From positions 2,666,001-2,730,000 of the forward strand of contig OZ246966.1 in NCBI GenBank assembly GCA_965232405.1: a DNA stretch of 64,000 bases, given 5' to 3'. The notes beneath the pieces are model-generated. The model did not search any database. It was not told the DNA's origin and saw only the letters and a program-made list of their open reading frames with translations. Below are positions 41,328 to 53,138 of this stretch, piece after piece. The DNA comes from RCIO01 sp965232405 (lineage in GTDB: Bacteria; Pseudomonadota; Alphaproteobacteria; Rhizobiales; Rhizobiaceae). The first letter of the stretch is position 1; every line of letters starts with the position of its first letter. Made by a program: the position numbers and the translations under genes.

Positions 41328-42488
41328 TTATCGCGCGACAATGCCTGCGCTGACAAGCTCTTCGATTTCAGAGGCTTCCATGCCAAACGCCGTCAGCGCG
41401 GCATCGGTGTCGTGACTTGCCGGTCCGGCGAGTGTGGACGGTGTGCGCGCGTATCGTGGCGCCGGCCCCGGCCTGCGCAGCCGGCCGATCATCTGATGGG
41501 TTCCGCGGGCCGAATTGTGCGGGTGATGCGGCGCTTCTTGCAGGCTGAGCACGGGCGCGACACACGCATCCGTTGCCTCAAACAGCGCCGCCCAGTGATC
41601 GCGTGTTTCGGTAATCAGGCGCGCGGCAATCTCGGCGCGCATTTCCTCCCACAGGCCCTGATCGTATTGCGCCTTCGCAAAGCGCTCCTCAAGTGGCAGT
41701 AAGCGCGCAAACTCGGCGAAGAACTGCGGTTCGAGACAGGCCACGGCCACATGTTTCTCGTCGCGCGTCTCATAGGTGTCGTAAAACGGCGCGCCGGAAT
41801 CGAGCAGGTTGGAGCCGCGCTGATCGCGCCAGATGCCCGACGCCATGAAGCCGAAAAACGGTGCGGCGAGCATGGACGCTCCGTCGATCATCGCTGCATC
41901 CACAACCTGTCCCTTGCCCGAGCGGCTTCGTTCAAGCAGCGCAGCCAGCATTCCGGCGATGAGAAACATGGTGCCGCCGCCATAGTCGGCGACAAGGTTG
42001 AGCGGCGGCACGGGCTTGCCGCCCTTCGGGCCGATCGCGTGCAGCGCGCCGGAGAGCGCCAGATAGGTCAAGTCGTGGCCGGCACGGCTTGCCAGCGGTC
42101 CGTCCTGTCCGAACCCGGTCATGCGTCCGTAAACGAGGCCGGGATTGCGGGCGGCGGCGGGTTCAGGCCCCAACCCCAGCTTTTCCATCACGCCCGGCCG
42201 AAACCCTTCGATCAGGCCGTCAGCCCGCTCGATCAGCCGCAGGGCAAGTTCCACGCCTTCCGGTTTCTTGAGATCGACGCTGATGACGGAACGGCCATGC
42301 CGGTCGAGATCGAACTCCGGCGGCAGCGATAGAAGGGGCCTGGACTTGGAGATGCGCTCGATGCGCAGCACCTGCGCACCCATTTCGGACAATATCAGCC
42401 CGGCAAGCGGTACGGGGCCGAGGCCAGCCATCTCGATGATGCGGAAGCCGGCAAGCGGACCCGTTTTCGCCTGCGTTTGCTCAGGCAT
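41328..42488 (-). CDS. Alpha-methylacyl-CoA racemase (CaiB/BaiF family)
   Basis: The 386-residue family III CoA-transferase-fold enzyme most likely epimerises 2-methylacyl-CoA. The racemase catalytic pair is present: His138 in GHDLTYLALSGAL and Asp168 in ADYGGGTMFL, which separates it from true CoA transferases that use an Asp nucleophile. Other motifs are LAGLILSEMGAQVLRIER and DLKKPEG. It lies 9 bp downstream of the HSD10-like gene, suggesting a shared role in branched-chain acyl-CoA degradation. Confidence 0.88.
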   Translation of the reverse strand: MPEQTQAKTGPLAGFRIIEMAGLGPVPLAGLILSEMGAQVLRIERISKSRPLLSLPPEFDLDRHGRSVISVDLKKPEGVELALRLIERADGLIEGFRPGVMEKLGLGPEPAAARNPGLVYGRMTGFGQDGPLASRAGHDLTYLALSGALHAIGPKGGKPVPPLNLVADYGGGTMFLIAGMLAALLERSRSGKGQVVDAAMIDGASMLAAPFFGFMASGIWRDQRGSNLLDSGAPFYDTYETRDEKHVAVACLEPQFFAEFARLLPLEERFAKAQYDQGLWEEMRAEIAARLITETRDHWAALFEATDACVAPVLSLQEAPHHPHNSARGTHQMIGRLRRPGPAPRYARTPSTLAGPASHDTDAALTAFGMEASEIEELVSAGIVAR

Positions 42489-42497
42489 GGCTGGGCT

Positions 42498-43259
42498 CTA
42501 GCGCGGCGCCATGCGGATGGCGCCATCCAGCCTGATCGTTTCGCCGTTGAGCATCTGGTTTTCGACGATGTGACAGGCAAGCGCTCCATATTCTGCCGGT
42601 TCGCCGAGACGGGGCGGGAAGGGCACCTGCTGACCGAGCGAATCCTGCGCTTCCTGCGGCAGGCCGGCAAGCATCGGCGTGCGGAAGATGCCCGGCGCGA
42701 TGGTGCACACGCGAATGCCGGCGCGCGAAAGGTCGCGGGCGACCGGCAATGTCATGCCGACAACGCCGCCCTTGGATGATGAATAGGCGGCCTGTCCGAT
42801 CTGGCCGTCGAATGCTGCCACCGACGCGGTGTTGACGATCGCACCGCGCTCGCCGCCATCGAGCGGCTCAAGCGTCTCGGCGCGCACCGCAAACAGGCGA
42901 ATCATGTTGAAGGTGCCGATCAGGTTGACCTCGATCACCTTGCGGTAGAGGTCGAGCGAGTGCGCGCCCTCCTTGCCGGTCGTCTTCATGGCGATGCCGA
43001 TGCCGGCGCAATTGATCAGAATGCGGGGTGTGCCGAGCTGTTTCTCGACTTCCTGGAATGCCGCCTCGGCCTCCTCGGCGCTCGACACGTCGCATTTGAT
43101 GGCGATGCCGCCAATGTCGGCGGCAACCGCCTCGGCGTTCTTGATGCCCACGTCGAACAGCGCGACCTTGGCGCCCTTGGCTGCCAGAGCCCTTGCCGTG
43201 GCCTCACCAAGCCCCGAGCCGCCACCGGTAACAACCGCAACCTGACCGGACGGATTCAT
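42498..43259 (-). CDS. Short-chain dehydrogenase, 3-hydroxyacyl-CoA dehydrogenase type II-like (HSD10)
   Basis: The 253-residue NAD-dependent dehydrogenase has the nucleotide motif TGGGSGLGEATARALAAKGA (about 11-30). Conserved segments include INCAGIGIAMKTTGKEGAHS and the catalytic Ser and Tyr/Lys in NTASVAAFDGQIGQAAYSSS followed by Lys. The KEGAHSLDLYRKVIEVNLIG and GTFNMIRL segments are typical of HSD17B10 enzymes acting on 2-methyl-3-hydroxybutyryl-CoA (isoleucine pathway). Operon with the racemase fits. Confidence 0.9.
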   Translation of the reverse strand: MNPSGQVAVVTGGGSGLGEATARALAAKGAKVALFDVGIKNAEAVAADIGGIAIKCDVSSAEEAEAAFQEVEKQLGTPRILINCAGIGIAMKTTGKEGAHSLDLYRKVIEVNLIGTFNMIRLFAVRAETLEPLDGGERGAIVNTASVAAFDGQIGQAAYSSSKGGVVGMTLPVARDLSRAGIRVCTIAPGIFRTPMLAGLPQEAQDSLGQQVPFPPRLGEPAEYGALACHIVENQMLNGETIRLDGAIRMAPR

Positions 43260-43488
43260 GCGTTTCCTCCAAAATGTTATGAACTAGAACAATCTGTCTT
43301 CATCGTACCGGGTGGGCAGGCGGTTGTGCAAGCTGGCGATGAACTGTCTCGGCAAAGCGGGATCGGCGCTGTCCGCGCATTTCCCTATCGTCGTTGTGGT
43401 GGGTCGATGCTGTCGCCGGCCATCGGGACCGGATTGTGCACTGGCCCGACAACAGGCATGATCCACGAAGCTTCCTGTGGGTGGGTCA

Positions 43489-45600
43489 ATGGGTTTGGTG
43501 ACGGCCATTTGTCGTTTTCTGGTGATCGCTGCGCTGATTGCGCTCGGCACGCCGGTGCTTGCCCAATCGACGTCGAGCGACCGGTCAGCCATTTCGCTGG
43601 CGAAAACGTCGCCGGACGGGTCGATTGCGGGCGGCAAACGGCTGGCGCTTGTAATCGGAAATGCCGGCTATTCGACAATTCCCGAACTCGCAAATCCCGA
43701 GGCGGACGCAAATCTCATATCGCAGACGCTTGAGGCGGTCGGATTTACCGTCACCAAACTGATTGATGCATCGCAGGCGGAAATGAAGCGGGGGCTGCTC
43801 GAGTTCGGCCGCGCGCTTCGGCAGGACGGTGTCGAGGCGGGGCTGTTCTATTACGCCGGCCACGGAGTCCAGGTCCGCGGCGAGAATTACCTTGTTCCGG
43901 TCAATGCGGTCATCGCTGACGAGGATGAGGTCGATATCGAGGCGGTCAACGTCCACGACTTCCTGCAGGTGATGAACTCGTCGAAAAGCAGGATCAACAT
44001 TGTCATCCTCGATGCGTGCCGCAACAATCCATACGCTCGAGGATTTCGTTCCATTACCCGGGGGCTGGCGCCTGTCGATGCGCCTACCGGCACGTTCATC
44101 GCCTACTCCACCGCGCCCGGGCAGGTTGCGCTCGATGGAGAGACGCTGGGCAACAGTCCCTACACGGCCGCGCTTGTGGAAGCGATTTCGACACCGGGGC
44201 GTTCGATCGAATCGGTGTTCAAGGAGACGCGCCGTCTGGTCCTGGACAAGACTGGTCGCAAGCAGGTGCCTTGGGAAACAAGTTCGATCGTCGGCGACTT
44301 CTACTTTACGCCTGATGCGGGGTCGGGAGGCGCCAATCTGGGGCGAGCGTCGCGAGCCTGGGAAGTCGTGCGCAATTCAAGCGACCCTGCGGAACTCGAA
44401 CTTTTTATCGAGACATTCGGCGCCGAAAATCCGTTCCTGCAGGCACTTGCAGAACGCAAGCTCGAAACGTTGCAGTCCGAGGTGGACATGGCCGCCATCG
44501 ACCCTGCAGAGCAGGCGGGAGGCAGTGCCGTCGCCTCGGCGTCGCAGGGGCCGGTGAAGATGGCTGTGGCAGGGCCTTTGACCGGCACATATGCCTTCTT
44601 CGGAGACCAGATCAAAAACGGCGCGGAGGCGGCGGTACGCGACATCAACGCCGCTGGAGGATTGAACGGGGCCACGATCACGCTGCGAGAGGCGGACGAC
44701 CTTTGCGAGCCTCAAAAGGGTTCCGACGTTGCAAACCAGTTGGTCGATGCCGGCACCACATTCGTGGTCGGCCATTTCTGCTCTGGTGCGTCCATACCCG
44801 CATCGGATGTTTATGCCGCTGGCAACGTGGTGATGGTTTCGCCAGCGAGTTCCAATCCGCTTTTGACCGAAAGAGGGCTTTGGAACACGTTCAGGGTGGC
44901 TGCGAGGGACGACCGGCAGAGCTCGTTCATTGCCAATTTCATTGCTCGCCGTTTTTCCGAAAAGAAAGTCGCGATCATTCAGGATGGCTCTGTCTACGGC
45001 AAGGCGCTCACCGATGACGTAAAATCGGTGCTCAATGCCAGCGGCATTAACGAAGCCATGACCGGATCGATAGAGTCAGGGCAAAAGGACTTCACGTCTC
45101 TGGTTCATGAGCTTGCAGCGAATGAAATAGAGGTCCTTGTCTTCGGCGGATATCATGCCGAAGCGGGGTTACTTGTCCGGCAAATCCAGGAGAACGGGCA
45201 GTCCATCCAGTTCATCGGCGGGGACGCGCTGGTCACGGATGAATTCGGCGCGATCGCCGGAGACGCCGGTGAGGGTGCGATGATGAGTTTCCTGCGCGAT
45301 CCGCGGAACCGCTCGTCCGCGAGAGCCACGGTCGATGATCTCACGTCTCGTGGACTGAATGCCGAGGGTTATACGCTATACGCCTATGCGGCAGCTCAGG
45401 TTATCGCGATTGCCGCGGAACGGGCCGGATCGAACGATCCACGCAAGGTGGCCGCCGAGATAAGCTCAGGTCGCCCATTCGAGACCGTTCTTGGGACGCT
45501 CAATTTCGATCCCAATGGCGACCGGATACAGGACGACTACACCATGTACGTCTGGCGCCGCGATGGCTCAGGCGGGCTGTATTACGAAGAGATGAATTAG
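43489..45600 (+). CDS. Exported caspase-like protease fused to a periplasmic amino-acid-binding domain
   Basis: I start at ATG 43489 (703 residues); a GTG 12 bp upstream is in frame. A signal peptide (about 1-26, ending PVLAQ) is followed by a C14/metacaspase-like domain (about 48-270). It begins GKRLALVIGNAGYSTIPELA, with the catalytic dyad His125 in YYAGHGVQVRGENY and Cys177 in VILDACRNNPYARGF. A helical linker (about 285-345) leads to a type I periplasmic binding domain of the Leu/Ile/Val class (about 353-700: MAVAGPLTGTYAFFGDQIKN, GHFCSGASIPASDVY, YTLYAYAAAQVIAIAAERAG). The protein has no membrane helix apart from the signal. Both halves look intact. Protease activity gated by ligand binding is an attractive inference, not shown. 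Preceded by 229 bp shared with the divergent SDR gene. Confidence 0.9.
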   Translation: MGLVTAICRFLVIAALIALGTPVLAQSTSSDRSAISLAKTSPDGSIAGGKRLALVIGNAGYSTIPELANPEADANLISQTLEAVGFTVTKLIDASQAEMKRGLLEFGRALRQDGVEAGLFYYAGHGVQVRGENYLVPVNAVIADEDEVDIEAVNVHDFLQVMNSSKSRINIVILDACRNNPYARGFRSITRGLAPVDAPTGTFIAYSTAPGQVALDGETLGNSPYTAALVEAISTPGRSIESVFKETRRLVLDKTGRKQVPWETSSIVGDFYFTPDAGSGGANLGRASRAWEVVRNSSDPAELELFIETFGAENPFLQALAERKLETLQSEVDMAAIDPAEQAGGSAVASASQGPVKMAVAGPLTGTYAFFGDQIKNGAEAAVRDINAAGGLNGATITLREADDLCEPQKGSDVANQLVDAGTTFVVGHFCSGASIPASDVYAAGNVVMVSPASSNPLLTERGLWNTFRVAARDDRQSSFIANFIARRFSEKKVAIIQDGSVYGKALTDDVKSVLNASGINEAMTGSIESGQKDFTSLVHELAANEIEVLVFGGYHAEAGLLVRQIQENGQSIQFIGGDALVTDEFGAIAGDAGEGAMMSFLRDPRNRSSARATVDDLTSRGLNAEGYTLYAYAAAQVIAIAAERAGSNDPRKVAAEISSGRPFETVLGTLNFDPNGDRIQDDYTMYVWRRDGSGGLYYEEMN

Positions 45601-45653
45601 CTCTGTCGACAGCCGACCTTCACGGGCCGCTGCAGCATTGGCCGCATCGCCAC

Positions 45654-48146
<2,493 letters not shown>

Positions 48147-48242
48147 GCCATTGCCCCTTCGGTTGTGACAAGCATGGACTATCAGGGTGAAGTTTCAGTA
48201 AAAGCCGCGCCTTTTCGAAGGTCAGACGGAGAAGGCGCAAGC

Positions 48243-49667
48243 CTAGGCGGCAGAGGCGCTGACGGTCTCCATGGATGCCGCATCGAAGTCGGCGTTGGCG
48301 GCCTCTCGCTCGAGGTCGGAGATGAAGCTGCCGAGCCACGCCTTGGCATCTTGCTGCCGGATCTTCGCCAGCAGCGCCTTGTGGCGGTCCTGGCGTTCGC
48401 CACGCCGCATATCGAGAGCTGTGCGGATGGCTTCGGCCGTCCCGTCGATATCATAGGGGTTGATGATAAGCGCCTCGGTCAGATCCTCGGCCGCACCCGC
48501 AAATTGCGACAGCACCAGAACGCCGGGATTTTCGTCGTCCTGGGCCGCAACAAACTCCTTGGCGACGAGGTTCATGCCGTCACGCAGGGGCGTAACCAGC
48601 CCGACCCGACTTGCGCGGAACAAAGCCGCCAGTTTTTCGCGCGGCACCGGCCGGTTGATGTATCGAAGCGGTGTCCAGTTGAAATCCGAATAGCGGCCGT
48701 TGATGGATCCGGCCAACCCTTCCAGTTCGTGGCGAAGATCTGAATAGGCGTCGACATCCTCGCGGGTCGGCGGCGCGACCTGCAGGAATGTCACCTCTTT
48801 CTCCAGTTCGGGATGCCTCGCCAGCAAACGCTCGAAAGCCTGAAACCGGTCCGGCAGTCCCTTGGAGTAGTCGAGGCGGTCAACACCGATGATCTGCTTG
48901 CGGCGCAGCAAGTCGCGGCGCACCGCATCGATGCGTACGTCCTCCGGCGCTTCCGCGGCCATTTCGCGGAACGCATCTACGTCAATGCCGATCGGGTAGG
49001 GTTTGAGAACGATAGTGCGGTCGCCGACTTCCAGCGTGTTTTCGCCGACGATGCGCGCAAGGCCCCATTCTTCCAGATAGTGGCGGAAGTTGCTGGCATC
49101 GGCTGCCGTCTGAAAACCGATAACGTCGTAGCGCAGCAGCATTTCGACCAGCCGCTGGTGGTTCGGCGATGCCGAAAGCATGTCGTGCGGCGGGAAGGGG
49201 ATGTGGAGGAAGAAGCCCATACGCTGGTCGCAGCCGCGTTTGCGCAGGCAATCTGCCATCGGGATGAGATGGTAGTCGTGCACCCAGACAAGATCGCCGG
49301 TCTTGAGATGCGGTTGGAGCAGATTGGCGAAATAGTCGTTCACCCGGCAATAGCCTTCGAAAAATTCGGGCTCGTATTCCACCAGGTCCAGCCGGTAGTG
49401 AAACAGCGGCCACAGGACGCTGTTGGCGAAACCGACATAATATTCGGAATAGTCCTTCTCGGTGAGCGGGGCGGAGATCATCTGCACATTGCCAATCTGC
49501 TCGGCATTCGCGCTTTCGGGCAGTTCGTCCCGCTTCTCGCCGTTCCAGCCGAACCACACACCACCGCGCTCCCGCAATGCGTCTGCCAACCCGACTGCAA
49601 GTCCCCCCGACTGGGTGGATTTGCGCAGGTCGGCAACGCGATTGGAGACGATTACAAGTCTGCTCAT
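48243..49667 (-). CDS. otsA: Trehalose-6-phosphate synthase OtsA
   Basis: OtsA makes trehalose 6-phosphate from UDP-glucose and glucose 6-phosphate (GT20). I start at ATG 49667, 4 bp after the otsB stop, giving 474 residues beginning MSRLVIVSNRVADLRKSTQS. Motifs: WFGWNGE, WVHDYHLIPMAD, FFLHIPFPPHDML, IGVDRLDYSKGLPDRFQAFE and PLRDGMNLVAKEFVAAQ. All substrate-binding segments are intact. The pair with otsB makes the complete OtsAB route, usually for osmoprotection or desiccation tolerance. Confidence 0.97.
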   Translation of the reverse strand: MSRLVIVSNRVADLRKSTQSGGLAVGLADALRERGGVWFGWNGEKRDELPESANAEQIGNVQMISAPLTEKDYSEYYVGFANSVLWPLFHYRLDLVEYEPEFFEGYCRVNDYFANLLQPHLKTGDLVWVHDYHLIPMADCLRKRGCDQRMGFFLHIPFPPHDMLSASPNHQRLVEMLLRYDVIGFQTAADASNFRHYLEEWGLARIVGENTLEVGDRTIVLKPYPIGIDVDAFREMAAEAPEDVRIDAVRRDLLRRKQIIGVDRLDYSKGLPDRFQAFERLLARHPELEKEVTFLQVAPPTREDVDAYSDLRHELEGLAGSINGRYSDFNWTPLRYINRPVPREKLAALFRASRVGLVTPLRDGMNLVAKEFVAAQDDENPGVLVLSQFAGAAEDLTEALIINPYDIDGTAEAIRTALDMRRGERQDRHKALLAKIRQQDAKAWLGSFISDLEREAANADFDAASMETVSASAA

Positions 49668-49671
49668 TGGT

Positions 49672-50544
49672 TCATGCTCCGGAATTTGCTTCGGCGACGG
49701 TGCCTGCCAGTCCACGGTGATCTGCGGCGATGGCATGCGGCTCTCCCCGCCGGAATTGCCCTCCCGAAATCTGCTTCGAGGCGCTGCCCCGATCTTGTGA
49801 CAGGTCGCAGAGCCAGCGCTCGAATGCCGCCCTGTCAGGGGCTCTCAAGCTGGCGGCGGTCTCTCCGTCACCCACCTTGATGCCAAGGCCGCCAAGCTCT
49901 TCCACGAGGCGGAATGCGTTCTCGTCGGTCACGTCGTCGCCGGCAAAGACAGGCATGCGGCCGCGAAACGGCGTAACTGCCATGAAGTCGGCGACGGCGT
50001 CCGCCTTCGTGCGGCCGCCGAGCCGCAGTTCGACAACCATTTTGCCGCGCATCAGGTCGGCGCCGGGCGTTTTGGCTGCGAGCTTGCAGGCCAGCTGCAG
50101 ACTGGTGCTGCCGAGGTCCGGGCGCTGCCTGTAGTGGAGTGCCACCGAGCCCGGCTTGTGTTCAACAATCAGCCCGGTGTGGTTGGCGGCAAACTCTTCG
50201 ATGGCGTCGCCCAGCTGCGTCAGAAGGCCGGCGTCATATCCGCCGCGATTAACGGTGTCTCGCGCATCCCGCCATTCAAGGCCGTGAACGCCTGACAAGG
50301 GCAGTTTCAGCGGTGAAAGGAACTGGTCGAGAGCGTCAATCGGCCGGCCTGAAACGATGGCGACTGCACCGCCGGAAGCTCGGGACAGCCTGTCGAGCGC
50401 ATCGAGAGCGGCCGGCGAGATGCGTACCTTCTCGGGATCGTCGACAATGTCCGCCAGCGTGCCGTCGAAATCGAAAAAGAATGCCGTATTGGGCACATCG
50501 ATTTCGCGGTTCTTGGAATGGTCTTCGGTTTCCCCGTCATTCAT
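49672..50544 (-). CDS. otsB: Trehalose-6-phosphate phosphatase OtsB
   Basis: OtsB is the HAD-superfamily phosphatase that releases trehalose. The 290-residue protein has motif I FFFDFDGTLADIVDDPEKVR (nucleophile Asp and acid Asp), motif II VSGRP, the substrate LSGVHGLEWRD segment, and motif IV FAGDDVTDENAFRLVEELGG. A C-terminal Gly/Arg-rich tail (about 260-290) follows the core. It is the first gene of otsB-otsA, probably extending into the hybrid kinase. Confidence 0.95.
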   Translation of the reverse strand: MNDGETEDHSKNREIDVPNTAFFFDFDGTLADIVDDPEKVRISPAALDALDRLSRASGGAVAIVSGRPIDALDQFLSPLKLPLSGVHGLEWRDARDTVNRGGYDAGLLTQLGDAIEEFAANHTGLIVEHKPGSVALHYRQRPDLGSTSLQLACKLAAKTPGADLMRGKMVVELRLGGRTKADAVADFMAVTPFRGRMPVFAGDDVTDENAFRLVEELGGLGIKVGDGETAASLRAPDRAAFERWLCDLSQDRGSASKQISGGQFRRGEPHAIAADHRGLAGTVAEANSGA

Positions 50545-51016
50545 CGCGGGTTATTCGATACTCCTGTTGTTTCTTTCAGTTTCGTGTCGTGGGTGTCGTT
50601 CAGAAACTCCACCACGCGCTGCAGCCTGCTCGAGGCTCGCCGGACTTGTTGGCGCCCGCAAGCGGCGCTTTACCGGTGCGCGCTGCATCGGTTGTTCGAC
50701 CGGCGCTTTCCCGCTTTGTGAACCGTGAGTGCGACGAGTTTTTGACGACAGCCTTTGGGCGCAAAGGTGTCCCGTTCGTCGAAAGAATTGCCTGTGTGCC
50801 GACACGGTGCATGTAGTCACTCCCTGGTGGTCAAGGACAGTGTTTTGCGCCGGCTGTTCTCACATTGGGCAGAACCGCCAGCGCGTGAGATTGCACTGCA
50901 ATATAACATTGTTGCAATGCAAAAACCACAGCTGGAGCGGAATATCGGGTCTCTGCCTAAGGGTTCGGCGAAAAAGACGCCGCAAAATCAGTTGGTTGGA
51001 TAAGGCAAAGAAAATT
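50545..51016. other. Non-coding gap upstream of otsB
   Basis: No convincing coding sequence in these 472 bp. They should contain the otsB promoter and the choV 3' end. A 13-bp perfect palindrome ATTGCACTGCAAT (50890-50902) is followed by TTGCAATGCA (50912-50921), forming a TTGCA-rich cluster that could be an operator. CGGCG-AAAAAGA-CGCCG near 50967 is a small stem-loop without a T run on the correct side. Confidence 0.5.
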
Positions 51017-52204
51017 CTAGCGCCGCAACACCGCCTTCAGAACGTCGCGAATGCCGATTGCGCCCAGGAAACGCGACTGTTCGTCGAACACGGCGACCGG
51101 AGCCGTGTGCGACTGGTGCATGGCGTGCATGACCTGCCGCAACGATGTTCCAGGCTTTGCCCAGTAGACAGGCTGGGTGTCGGGCGACACCTTTTCCAAC
51201 GGATCGCATGAGGTCCACATGGCGGGCTTGCCATTGTGTTCGGCGGCAGAAACAAGGCCGTTCTTGTCCAGCTGGAAGCGGGTCGTCTGCCGGCGGTCCA
51301 GCCACAACCAGCCGTCGCCAGCGGATTCCAGGTCGCGCATGTCGCGCATCACATTCCACGCGGTGAGCACCGACAGCGGATTCACATTGGCGATGAAGTC
51401 GCTGACATAGTCGTTGGCAGGCGCCAGCACGATCTCTTCCGGCGTGCCGCTCTGCACGATCCGGCCGCCCTCCATGATGGTGATGCGGTTGCCGATCTTG
51501 AGCGCTTCCTCCAGATCGTGGCTGACGAACAGTATGGTCTTCTTCAGCCGATCCTGCAGCTCGATCAATTCGTCCTGCAGCTTTGTGCGGATCAGCGGAT
51601 CGAGCGCGGAAAAGGGCTCATCCATCAAGAGGATGGGAGCCTCGGTCGCGAACGCCCGCGCCAGCCCGACCCGCTGCTGCATGCCGCCGGAAAGCTCGTG
51701 TGCGTATTTCGTTGCCCACTGGTCGAGATGCACAAGTTCAAGCTGGCGCTTCACGCGTTCATTGCGTTCGGCGGCCGGCATCCCGGCGAGTTCCAGCCCG
51801 AAGCCGACATTTTCAGCAACGGTTCGCCAGGGCAGCAATGCAAACTGCTGGAATACCATGGCCACGCATTCGCGGCGGATCCGTCGCAGCTCGTCGGCGG
51901 AGCAGGTCACCACATCGGCCTGCCAGTCGCCGTCATGGACAATGACCTCGCCGCGCGTGACCTCGTTGAGGCCGTTGACGGCCCGCAACAGCGTCGACTT
52001 GCCGGAGCCGGACAGGCCCATGAGCACGGAAATCTCGCCTTGCTCGACCGTCAGGTTGCAGCCGGCGCAGCCCAGCACCGCGCCGGTCTTTTCAAGCATT
52101 TCGGCGCGGTCGGAGCCGGCATCCAGCATGGGAAGTGCGGCCGAAACCTGCTTGGTGTCGCCAAAGACGATGTCGACGTCCTTGAACTCGACGGCTGCAC
52201 TCAT
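51017..52204 (-). CDS. choV: Choline ABC transporter ATP-binding protein ChoV
   Basis: This is the energising subunit of the choline importer (ProV/OpuA class). The 395-residue protein has Walker A GLSGSGKSTLL, Q-loop FQQFALLPWRTVAENVGFGL, signature LSGGMQQRVGLARA, Walker B ILLMDEPFSALD, and His in FVSHDLEEAL. A C-terminal region (about 300-395) resembles paired CBS-like regulatory domains, ending FLGAIGIRDVLKAVLRR. An extra segment after the first strand, with GAVLGCAGCNLTVEQGEISV, is typical of ChoV. It overlaps choW by 4 bp. Confidence 0.93.
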   Translation of the reverse strand: MSAAVEFKDVDIVFGDTKQVSAALPMLDAGSDRAEMLEKTGAVLGCAGCNLTVEQGEISVLMGLSGSGKSTLLRAVNGLNEVTRGEVIVHDGDWQADVVTCSADELRRIRRECVAMVFQQFALLPWRTVAENVGFGLELAGMPAAERNERVKRQLELVHLDQWATKYAHELSGGMQQRVGLARAFATEAPILLMDEPFSALDPLIRTKLQDELIELQDRLKKTILFVSHDLEEALKIGNRITIMEGGRIVQSGTPEEIVLAPANDYVSDFIANVNPLSVLTAWNVMRDMRDLESAGDGWLWLDRRQTTRFQLDKNGLVSAAEHNGKPAMWTSCDPLEKVSPDTQPVYWAKPGTSLRQVMHAMHQSHTAPVAVFDEQSRFLGAIGIRDVLKAVLRR

Positions 52205-53055
52205 TTGCGTTGTTCCCCGCCAATGCGCGCCATGCGGTCCAGAATGATGGCGAGAACCACGATGGCCAGCCCGGCTTCAAGCCCGAGCGGGATATTGACG
52301 GAGTTAAGTGCGCGCACGACCGGCTTGCCCAGCCCGTTGGCGCCGATCAGCGCAGCGATCACCACCATCGACAGCGACAGCATGATGCACTGGGTCAGGC
52401 CCGCCATGATGGTGGGCATCGCCGACGGCAATTCCACCTTCCACAGCAACTGGCGCTTGGTTGCGCCGAAAGCCTGACCGGCTTCAAGCATGGGTTTGGG
52501 CACCGAGGTGATGCCGAGATAGGTCAGGCGAATTGGTGCCGGCGATGCGAAAATCACGGTCACGATCAGACCGGGTGCCGCACCCAGCCCGAACAGGATC
52601 AGCACCGGGATCAGATAGACGAATGTCGGCAGTGTCTGCATGAGATCGAGGATCGGCTGGAGCACACGATAGACACGCTCATTGTGCGCCGCCCAGATGC
52701 CCACCGGAACGCCAATCGCCATCGATACGGTTGCGGCGGCGACAACGAGAACCAGCGTTTCGACCGTCTCTTCCCACAGATCCTGGTTGATGATGAACAG
52801 CAGGCCCAGCGCGACGCCCACAGCCAGCTTCCAGGAGCGTTTCAGGTAGTAGGCGAGGGCGGCTATGGCGAGCACGACCACAATCGGCGGGAACCAGAGC
52901 AGCAGGTCGGTCAGCCCGTCGAGGACGACCGCCAGCCCGTCGGCAAGCGTATCGAAGAACCAGGCAAAATTCGTTGTCAGGAAATCGAAGAATTCTCGGC
53001 CCCAGCGACCGATGGGTATTTTCCAGCCGGAAATCCACTCAGAAACGAAATCCAT
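52201..53055 (-). CDS. choW: Choline ABC transporter permease ChoW
   Basis: This is the inner-membrane permease of the choline importer. The 284-residue protein has six to seven hydrophobic segments and the BPD transport motif around EAGQAFGATKRQLLWKVELP (coupling helix, about 195-214). A segment GLTQCIMLSLSMVVIAALIG follows. The N-terminus DFVSEWISGWKIPIGRWGRE is like that of ChoW/ProW. It is separated from choX by a stem-loop and overlaps choV as ATGA. Confidence 0.94.
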   Translation of the reverse strand: MDFVSEWISGWKIPIGRWGREFFDFLTTNFAWFFDTLADGLAVVLDGLTDLLLWFPPIVVVLAIAALAYYLKRSWKLAVGVALGLLFIINQDLWEETVETLVLVVAAATVSMAIGVPVGIWAAHNERVYRVLQPILDLMQTLPTFVYLIPVLILFGLGAAPGLIVTVIFASPAPIRLTYLGITSVPKPMLEAGQAFGATKRQLLWKVELPSAMPTIMAGLTQCIMLSLSMVVIAALIGANGLGKPVVRALNSVNIPLGLEAGLAIVVLAIILDRMARIGGEQRK

Positions 53056-53092
53056 GTCCCCTCCAGGTGCGCGTTACGCACCGATCTGCTTG

Positions 53093-53122
53093 TGCAGGGC
53101 GGCCGCGGACAGCCGCCCTGCA
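53093..53122 (-). promoter_or_regulatory. Intercistronic stem-loop between choX and choW
   Basis: An 11-bp perfect stem (arms 53093-53103 and 53112-53122, core GCAGGGCGGC) with an 8-base loop occupies the gap after the choX stop. No T run follows, so it is not a full terminator. Such hairpins after binding-protein genes protect the upstream mRNA from 3' exonucleases and let the binding protein be made in excess. Confidence 0.7.
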
Positions 53123-53138
53123 ATTCATGCGTCGAAGC

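Noticed and set aside
50960..50985. Small stem-loop downstream of choV as a terminator
   Set aside because: The stem is only 5 bp and the T run would be in the loop, not after the stem on the minus strand.
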